Of a stretch of 5,920 nucleotides of DNA, positions 1 through 4,756 are shown piece after piece. The DNA comes from Clostridiales bacterium (GTDB lineage: Bacteria > Bacillota > Clostridia > Oscillospirales > Oscillospiraceae), in assembly GCA_003533405.1 (NCBI GenBank), contig DQDL01000041.1, positions 1 to 5,920 on the forward strand. Direction: 5' to 3'. The translations under genes and the position numbers were made by a program. How positions within the stretch are numbered: the first letter of the stretch is position 1; each line of letters begins with the position of its first letter. The notes beneath the pieces were generated by a model that saw nothing but the letters and a program-made list of their open reading frames with translations, was not told the origin of the DNA and searched no databases.

Positions 1-628
1 AAGCAAGGACTTCGACCGTGTCGTTCTCGCATGCGGCTCCAAGGCATCCATCCCCCCGATCCCCAGAGATCCCAGTGTTCCCGTTGTTCACGCATGGGAT
101 GTGTTTGACGGCAAGGCAGAGCTCGGCAAGAATGTCGTTGTCGTCGGCGGCGGCGATGTCGGCGTTGAGGTCGCAATGTACATCGGCGAGATCGGCACCC
201 TTACCGCCGATGAGCTGAGATTTATGATGATCTACAAGACCGAGCCCTACGAAAAGCTCCAGCAGCTTCTCAACCACGGCGTTCACAATGTTGCCATCGT
301 CGAGATGGGCAAGAAGTTCGCTCCCGACATCAACCCCGGCAGCCGCTGGTCGATAATCGCACGCACCAAGCAGCTGGGCACCAAGATGCTCAAGGAGACC
401 AAGGTCCTCGAGATCACCAAGGAAGGCGTCGTTGTTGAAAACGCAGAGGGCGTTCAGACTCTGCCGGCAGACACCGTTGTTATAGCAGCAGGCGCAAAGC
501 CCAATAATGATATGTATGAGCAGCTCGTCGGCAAGGTCAAGAATGTTGACTGCATCGGCGACGCCGTCAAGGTCGCAAGAATACCCGATGCGGTCGAGTC
601 CGCCTACAAGCTCGCCGCAAGCATATAA
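1..628 (+). CDS. OYE/2,4-dienoyl-CoA reductase-like FAD/NAD(P)H oxidoreductase, C-terminal part (5' truncated)
   Basis: The first full codon is at base 2 and TAA is at 626-628, leaving 208 visible residues. They read as the two-dinucleotide-fold C-terminal module of the NADH:flavin oxidoreductase family (FadH, clostridial enoate reductase, BaiCD/BaiH). In order: an FAD-domain strand with an ACGSK turn (residues 10-14), an inner NAD(P)H Rossmann fingerprint VVVVGGGDVGVE (45-56), a VEM strand end (100-102), a TVVIAAGAKP motif (158-167) and the terminal flavin-binding NVDCIGDA (181-188). The N-terminal TIM barrel carrying FMN and the substrate site, plus the usual 4Fe-4S cysteines, would lie upstream, so substrate class cannot be judged. 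Family members reduce C=C bonds of enoates or dienoyl-CoAs with NAD(P)H in the cytoplasm. About 30 extra residues sit between the Rossmann helix and the next strand (about 65-96). A stand-alone pyridine nucleotide-disulphide oxidoreductase is less likely but not excluded. It precedes the CoA ligase by 158 bases. Confidence 0.85.
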   Translation, partial: SKDFDRVVLACGSKASIPPIPRDPSVPVVHAWDVFDGKAELGKNVVVVGGGDVGVEVAMYIGEIGTLTADELRFMMIYKTEPYEKLQQLLNHGVHNVAIVEMGKKFAPDINPGSRWSIIARTKQLGTKMLKETKVLEITKEGVVVENAEGVQTLPADTVVIAAGAKPNNDMYEQLVGKVKNVDCIGDAVKVARIPDAVESAYKLAASI

Positions 629-637
629 ATTTGACTA

Positions 638-669
638 GGACTGTGCGGCGCAGCGCCGCACGATAGTCC
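638..669. repeat. GC-rich perfect inverted repeat / hairpin downstream of the oxidoreductase gene
   Basis: Nine-base arms 643-651 and 653-661 are perfectly complementary around one base (realistically 8 pairs with a 3-base loop). An outer 5-base stem, 638-642 with 665-669 (GGACT/AGTCC), is separated from the inner one by a 3-base bulge at 662-664. The element starts 10 bases after the stop codon. No T-run follows directly; the nearest is TTTTT at 686-690, so it is not a textbook intrinsic terminator. It could protect or process the mRNA 3' end, attenuate transcription, or be a dispersed palindromic repeat. Confidence 0.6.
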
Positions 670-686
670 GGCTGTGTAATCCCCCT

Positions 687-734
687 TTTTCCCCATGGGC
701 TGCCGGGCTCCTCCCCGGCAGTTCGTGGAGGGAG
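687..734 (+). promoter_or_regulatory. Imperfect long hairpin in the leader of the CoA-ligase gene
   Basis: The core stem is 700-707 with 714-721 (CTGCCGGG/CCCGGCAG) around a 6-base loop CTCCTC. Pairing continues outward through 693-699 with 722-728, using G-U pairs at 699/722, 698/723 and 696/725. After one C/A mismatch (692/729) it runs further to 687/734. The G-U pairs form only in + strand RNA, so a structured transcript ahead of the ligase is plausible. The flanks are a pyrimidine block (681-694) and a purine block (727-750). The loop CUCC/CCUC is complementary to Shine-Dalgarno-like GGAG/GAGG motifs. No known riboswitch was recognised. Function is inferred. Confidence 0.45.
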
Positions 735-772
735 TAAGGGGAAGGGGAGAATTAGAGCTTAAAAAGCTTAAT

Positions 773-776
773 GAGG
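773..776 (+). promoter_or_regulatory. Ribosome binding site of the CoA-ligase gene
   Basis: GAGG lies 10 bases before the ATG at 787. An in-frame TGA at 772-774 overlaps it, so no longer reading frame is possible and the ATG is the upstream-most start. The match is shorter than the AGGAG sites before the transporter and dehydrogenase genes, suggesting weaker initiation. Confidence 0.6.
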
Positions 777-786
777 AAAAATTAAA

Positions 787-2460
787 ATGAATCAGCTGCA
801 AAACAAACAATTTGAAGAGGCACTGGTCCGATACAGAAACAAGTGGGACAAGATAAAAGACCCCTGTGTGGTGTACAACTTTCCTATACCCGCCGTTTCC
901 TGCAAGGAGCTGTTCCTCGAAAGAGTAAACGAACATCCCGACAAGACCTATGTAATCAGTAACGGCGAGAAGATGAGCTATGTCGAGTGCAATACTCTTG
1001 CAGCAAAGATAGCAAACGGATTTCTCGCAAACGGCCTTAAAAAGGGCGACCGTGTCATAACCTATGTCTCAAACGGCTTTGAGTTCGTGGCACTGGCACA
1101 TGCCTGCTTCAAGACCGGCATCATAATGGTAAACACCAACCCCCGTTCCACCGCAGATGAGATCAGCCGCAGAATTAAAGACTGCACGCCGAAGATGGTC
1201 ATTACAGACTCCGACGGCGCCGATGCGGTAGTCCAGTCTCTCAAGGACGACAGACAGAGCATTGAAAAGGCTGTGTTCTGCCCCACACTTGAGAAGGAAA
1301 ACCGCTGGGATGAGCTCAATGCGTGGGAAAGCATCATTTCCGACGACGCAAGCGAACCCAATATCGAAATTTTGCCCGAGGATGTTGCGATACTGCAATA
1401 CACCGGCGGTACTACCGGCGTTCTGAAGGGCTGCTGCCAGACAAACCACGCATTCGTGGCAAAGGCAATGGCTCAGGTGCAGTATTTCAGACCCTTCTTA
1501 AACGACAATGACTATGAAAACTACATGGTCATCATAGCACTGGGCATGTCCCATGCGTTCGGCTTCGGTCAGGGCATCGTCGTAAACCTCACCATGGGCG
1601 GCACGATATTCTTTGCCGAGAGCCTTGACGAGATACTCAGGGTCATCGAGAAATACCGTCCCACCGTTTGGCCGTCCGTTCCTCTGTGGATGAAGCTTAT
1701 CGCCACCCACGAGGAGTATCAGAAGTATGACATTTCCTCGCTCAAGGTCATAACCTGCGGCTCGGCTCCGCTGCCCGTGGATGTCATCAAGCGTGTCGAG
1801 GAGCTCACGGGAGCAGTCATCACCGAGGGCTACGGCATGACCGAAACGGTAAACACCATAACCATAAACGGTCATGACCACCGCAAGGTAGGCACCGTCG
1901 GCGTTGTGAACCCCAACATCGAATACCTCATCGTCGATCAGGAGACCGGCACCGAGGTCGTCGAGGACGGAACGCCGGGCGAGATAATCTGCCGTGGCGA
2001 ATGCGTCATGCACGAGTATTGGAACAATCCCGAGGAAACGGCAAAGATGCTGCGTAACGGCTGGCTGTACACGGGAGATATCGGGCTCATCGATGAGGAA
2101 GGCTTCCTTGTCATCTGCGACAGGAAAAAGGATCTCATCATAACCGGCGGCTTCAATGTGTTCCCCAGCGAGCTTGAGGCGGTCGCGATAACCGCACCGA
2201 ATGTCGCAGACGCAATAGCCATCGGTGTTCCGAACGAGCGCAGGGGAGAAGTTCCCGCAATATTCGTTCAGCCCATGCCGGGCAAGACCATTGATCTTAA
2301 TGAGGTCGAGCAGGTCTGCCGTGAAAAGCTCTCAAGGTTCAAGGTACCCAAGGAGTATTACACCATGGACATGCTCCCCAAGACCAAGAACCGCAAGCCC
2401 GACAGAAAAGCGGTCAGAAAAATGTATCTTGAGCATGCATTTGATGACCAGAAAAAGTGA
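787..2460 (+). CDS. AMP-forming acyl-CoA synthetase (carboxylate-CoA ligase, FadD/BaiB/CaiC-like)
   Basis: This 557-residue protein is a full-length class I adenylate-forming enzyme. It would convert a carboxylic acid, ATP and CoA to the acyl-CoA, AMP and pyrophosphate in the cytoplasm. Visible motifs are the phosphate loop YTGGTTGVLKG (205-215), the adenine/acyl-adenylate motif EGYGMTE (347-353), ribose-binding YTGD ending at D431, the hinge region DRKKD (445-449), GGFNVFPSELE (454-464) and the C-terminal lysine loop LPKTKNRK with catalytic lysine K537. The lysine is kept but the usual preceding glycine is R536. The GG in the phosphate loop and the GFNVFP motif are FadD-like. Acid specificity (fatty, aromatic, bile or betaine type) cannot be deduced. 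It lies between the oxidoreductase and a carboxylate transporter, fitting activation of an imported acid. It uses many ATA codons, unlike the transporter gene, and ends in tandem stops (TGA TAG). Confidence 0.93.
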   Translation: MNQLQNKQFEEALVRYRNKWDKIKDPCVVYNFPIPAVSCKELFLERVNEHPDKTYVISNGEKMSYVECNTLAAKIANGFLANGLKKGDRVITYVSNGFEFVALAHACFKTGIIMVNTNPRSTADEISRRIKDCTPKMVITDSDGADAVVQSLKDDRQSIEKAVFCPTLEKENRWDELNAWESIISDDASEPNIEILPEDVAILQYTGGTTGVLKGCCQTNHAFVAKAMAQVQYFRPFLNDNDYENYMVIIALGMSHAFGFGQGIVVNLTMGGTIFFAESLDEILRVIEKYRPTVWPSVPLWMKLIATHEEYQKYDISSLKVITCGSAPLPVDVIKRVEELTGAVITEGYGMTETVNTITINGHDHRKVGTVGVVNPNIEYLIVDQETGTEVVEDGTPGEIICRGECVMHEYWNNPEETAKMLRNGWLYTGDIGLIDEEGFLVICDRKKDLIITGGFNVFPSELEAVAITAPNVADAIAIGVPNERRGEVPAIFVQPMPGKTIDLNEVEQVCREKLSRFKVPKEYYTMDMLPKTKNRKPDRKAVRKMYLEHAFDDQKK

Positions 2461-2524
2461 TAGATAGTTTTGCTGTTTTATTGAATGTTAATTAAAAAAT
2501 AAACATAAAAAGGAGAAGACGAAA
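2461..2524 (+). promoter_or_regulatory. AT-rich intergenic region with strong ribosome binding site of the transporter gene
   Basis: AGGAG at 2511-2515 lies 9 bases before ATG 2525. An in-frame TAA at 2489-2491 with no start codon between supports this start. The preceding 50 bases are sharply AT-rich compared with the genes. Weak sigma-A-like pairs can be drawn, for example TTGCTG (2470-2475) with TAAAAA (2493-2498), or TTGAAT (2481-2486) with CATAAA (2504-2509), both with 17-base spacing and only about four of six matches per box. The ribosome binding site is solid; an internal promoter is only possible. No terminator hairpin is visible. Confidence 0.5.
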
Positions 2525-3919
2525 ATGTCTAAGAACACAAAAAGAACACTTCTTGGCTTCGTACTCGCAATCGCAGCGCTCGTCCTCATCGCATATCTTC
2601 CCGCTGAGACCGAGCAGATGAGCCGTGCGGCATGGCAGTATCTCGGCTGCTTCGTGTTCATGCTCGTACTCATCATTTCTCGTGCAGTCCCCGACTGGGC
2701 AGCGGTGTTGTGCACTATGGCAGTGCTCGTGGCACTGAAGGTCGCAACCGTCGCCGAGGTCACCTCGAACTTCGCATCCAGCACCGTATGGCTTTGCATC
2801 GGCGTGTTCATCATGTCCATCGGCATCAACAACAGCGGCTTTATGAAGCGCCTCGCTCTGTGGGTCCTGACCCGCTTCCCCGGAACCTATGCAGGTCAGG
2901 TCACCGCAATGCTCCTTTCCGGCGTTATCATGAGCCCCATCATCCCGTCCTCCACCGCAAAGACCTCCATGATGGCTCCGTTCGTCAACCAGGTCTGTGA
3001 GGCATCCGGCGCAGAGCGCAACTCCAAGCAGTCCCTCGGCCTTTGGTTTGCAAACTTTATGGGTACCAACCAGCTCGGTATGGCCTTCGTTTCCGGCTCG
3101 GTTTATGTCGCACTCATGCTCGGCTTCGTCGGCGAGAGTGTTTCCTGGGGTCAGTGGTTTGTCCGTGCATGCGTATGGTATGTAGTCTGCATCATCCTCG
3201 TTTATGTATTCTGCCTCGTTTTCTGCAAGCCCACCGAGACTCAGAAGGCAGCAAATGTTGAGTTCATCAAGGAGTCCTACAAGGCTCTCGGCAAGATCAG
3301 CACCAAGGAGAAGCAGGGCATCATCATCGTTCTCGTAGCCCTCGTTCTCTGGCTCACCCAGTCCACCCACAAGATCGACGCAGGCATGATCGCCATCCTC
3401 GCCGATGTCGCATTCATCGCATGTGGCCTGATCACTCCTCCCGAGGTCGGCGCAAAGGGCATGTGGACGATCACCATCTTCGTCGGCGGCGTTCTTTCCG
3501 TTGCAGGTCTCATGGCATCCCTCGGCGTCAGCACTTGGCTGGCAGGCATCCTCGGACCCATCCTCGCTCCCATCATGAGCAGCCCCTGGATCTTCATCCC
3601 CGCACTGTGCATCATCACATACCTGCTTCGTTTCGTCATCGTGTCTCAGTCCTGCTGCATGGCTGTCATGATCGCAATCTTTGGCTCGCTGCTTGAGGCA
3701 CACGGCATCAACATTTTCGTCCTCGTATTCACCTCTTGGGTATCCGGCACCTGCTGGAATGTCGCTTACCAGAACCCCGCATCCGCAGGCCTTATCAAGA
3801 TGTGCGATCCTTCCCTCGACTTTGCAACCGCATCCAAGGGCTCGTATGCATACTGCATCATCAACCTCATCGCAATGACCTGCAGCGTACCTCTCTGGAT
3901 GGCACTGGGCCTTCTGTAA
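2525..3919 (+). CDS. DASS/CitT-type (SLC13-like) carboxylate anion transporter
   Basis: This 464-residue, very hydrophobic protein has roughly 11-13 predicted membrane segments by eye (first at about 8-26, last about 440-462), the usual length for the divalent anion:sodium symporter / ion-transporter superfamily. The two-repeat plan is visible. The first hairpin motif is PSSTAKTSMMAP (141-152), where family members usually have SNT or PSNTAR. The second, in repeat two, is VSQSCCMAV (373-381), where an SNT/SAT-type motif is expected. A charged loop at about 235-263 separates the halves. DASS proteins move di- or tricarboxylates or sulfate, by sodium symport or anion exchange. Here uptake of the acid used by the neighbouring CoA ligase, or exchange for its product, is inferred. 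The bai and cai clusters use other carrier families. Ile codons are almost all ATC and none is ATA, suggesting high expression. The next gene begins 7 bases after its stop. Confidence 0.82.
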   Translation: MSKNTKRTLLGFVLAIAALVLIAYLPAETEQMSRAAWQYLGCFVFMLVLIISRAVPDWAAVLCTMAVLVALKVATVAEVTSNFASSTVWLCIGVFIMSIGINNSGFMKRLALWVLTRFPGTYAGQVTAMLLSGVIMSPIIPSSTAKTSMMAPFVNQVCEASGAERNSKQSLGLWFANFMGTNQLGMAFVSGSVYVALMLGFVGESVSWGQWFVRACVWYVVCIILVYVFCLVFCKPTETQKAANVEFIKESYKALGKISTKEKQGIIIVLVALVLWLTQSTHKIDAGMIAILADVAFIACGLITPPEVGAKGMWTITIFVGGVLSVAGLMASLGVSTWLAGILGPILAPIMSSPWIFIPALCIITYLLRFVIVSQSCCMAVMIAIFGSLLEAHGINIFVLVFTSWVSGTCWNVAYQNPASAGLIKMCDPSLDFATASKGSYAYCIINLIAMTCSVPLWMALGLL

Positions 3920-3926
3920 TCAGAGT

Positions 3927-4697
3927 ATGTACGGCTACAAGCATATCCGGGTCGAGCTTCCCGAGCCCGGCATAGCCGTGATGAGCTTCATAAGACCCGA
4001 AAAGCTCAACTCGTGGTCACGAGAGGTTTTCGATGATATGCTGCACTTCTTCCGTGCCCTCAAAACGGATGATGAGACGAAGGTGCTCATCATCCGGGGC
4101 GAGGGGGAGCGTGCCTTCTGCACGGGAGCGGACTTCATGAGTCTGTTTCCCGGCGAGGGCGACCGTGACAGCGTACACAAGTCCTATGACTTCCAGGAGG
4201 AGCTAAGAGAGCTCGTCGTTCTTGTTCACGAGGCAAAGCAGGTCGTCATCACGGCTGCTCACGGCTACGCAGTCGGCGGCGGATTCTTCCTGACCATGGC
4301 ATCGGATATCCGGCTCATTGCCGACGATGTGAAATTCTCGTGTCCGCTTCTTAAAATGAGCATGAGCTGCGGTGATCTCGGCTGTGCATATATGCTGCCC
4401 CGCCTTATCGGCGACGGTGTGGCAAGAGATATCCTGCTCACGGGCAGATATATGCTCGCCCCAGAGGCCATGAGCCTTGGCTACGCCTCAGGTTGCTACC
4501 CACTTCCGGAGCTTGACAATGCGGCGATGGAAAAGGCGAGAGTGCTCGCAGGCTACACAAGCGAGGCTCTGCAGTACAGCAAGCAGCTTCTTAATTTGAT
4601 GGAAAGTGTCAATGATATTGATACGGCCATCAAGATAGAAAACCGCAACCAACAGCTCGTTAAAGCATTCAACAGAGAAAACCGCAGCAAACAGTGA
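3927..4697 (+). CDS. Crotonase-fold (enoyl-CoA hydratase/isomerase family) protein with atypical active site
   Basis: This 256-residue protein has the normal crotonase length. The N-terminal strand with RPEKLNSWS (23-31) is followed by the oxyanion-hole segments AFCTGAD (63-69) and HGYAVGGG (112-119), so it should bind an acyl-CoA thioester. Family members hydrate, isomerise, dehydrate or cleave acyl-CoAs. The two glutamates of classical enoyl-CoA hydratase (rat E144 and E164, from memory) are replaced by F121 and L141. An aspartate, D150 in SCGDLG, is retained at the place of the acidic residue of dienoyl-CoA isomerase and 4-chlorobenzoyl-CoA dehalogenase. Ordinary hydration is therefore uncertain; isomerase, lyase or another CoA reaction is possible. 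Start: ATG 3927 gives the correct N-terminus but has no good Shine-Dalgarno sequence; with the transporter stop 7 bases upstream, translational coupling is likely. The CaiD-like placement between transporter and dehydrogenase suggests a step on the same acyl-CoA. Confidence 0.88.
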   Translation: MYGYKHIRVELPEPGIAVMSFIRPEKLNSWSREVFDDMLHFFRALKTDDETKVLIIRGEGERAFCTGADFMSLFPGEGDRDSVHKSYDFQEELRELVVLVHEAKQVVITAAHGYAVGGGFFLTMASDIRLIADDVKFSCPLLKMSMSCGDLGCAYMLPRLIGDGVARDILLTGRYMLAPEAMSLGYASGCYPLPELDNAAMEKARVLAGYTSEALQYSKQLLNLMESVNDIDTAIKIENRNQQLVKAFNRENRSKQ

Positions 4698-4742
4698 ACA
4701 ATGCCCCGCCATGCGGGCGCACACATAGAAATAATGAATCTG

Positions 4743-4750
4743 AAAGGAGA
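4743..4750 (+). promoter_or_regulatory. Strong ribosome binding site of the acyl-CoA dehydrogenase gene
   Basis: AAAGGAGA ends 6 bases before ATG 4757, with AGGAG at 4745-4749. This is the strongest initiation signal in the window and fixes the start. The other part of the 59-base gap holds only a 5-pair GC hairpin (4705-4709 with 4713-4717) with no following T-run. The gap therefore looks like an ordinary intra-operon spacer. Confidence 0.8.
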
Positions 4751-4756
4751 TTTCTA

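Noticed and set aside
631..680. Promoter from TTGACT (631-636) or TGTAAT (675-680)
   Set aside because: Neither has a partner box at 16-18 bases; the first runs into the GC palindrome and the second lacks the key A at its second position.
638..690. Intrinsic terminator after the oxidoreductase gene
   Set aside because: The hairpin is strong but the T-run is 17 bases beyond the stem and embedded in C-runs, so it does not fit the standard model; kept only as a hairpin.
604..936. Minus-strand open frame spanning the spacer
   Set aside because: It overlaps two confident + strand genes, has no recognisable motif, and its middle is made of the palindromic spacer.
2492..3703. Long open frame (403 codons) on the minus strand opposite the transporter
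   Set aside because: Its product is full of Asp, Glu, Cys, His and Gly with no domain, the composition expected from the complement of a strongly biased gene; the + strand gene is a clear membrane carrier.
4705..4717. Small GC hairpin between crotonase and dehydrogenase genes as a terminator
   Set aside because: Only five pairs and no T-run; the strong ribosome binding site shortly after argues for continued transcription.
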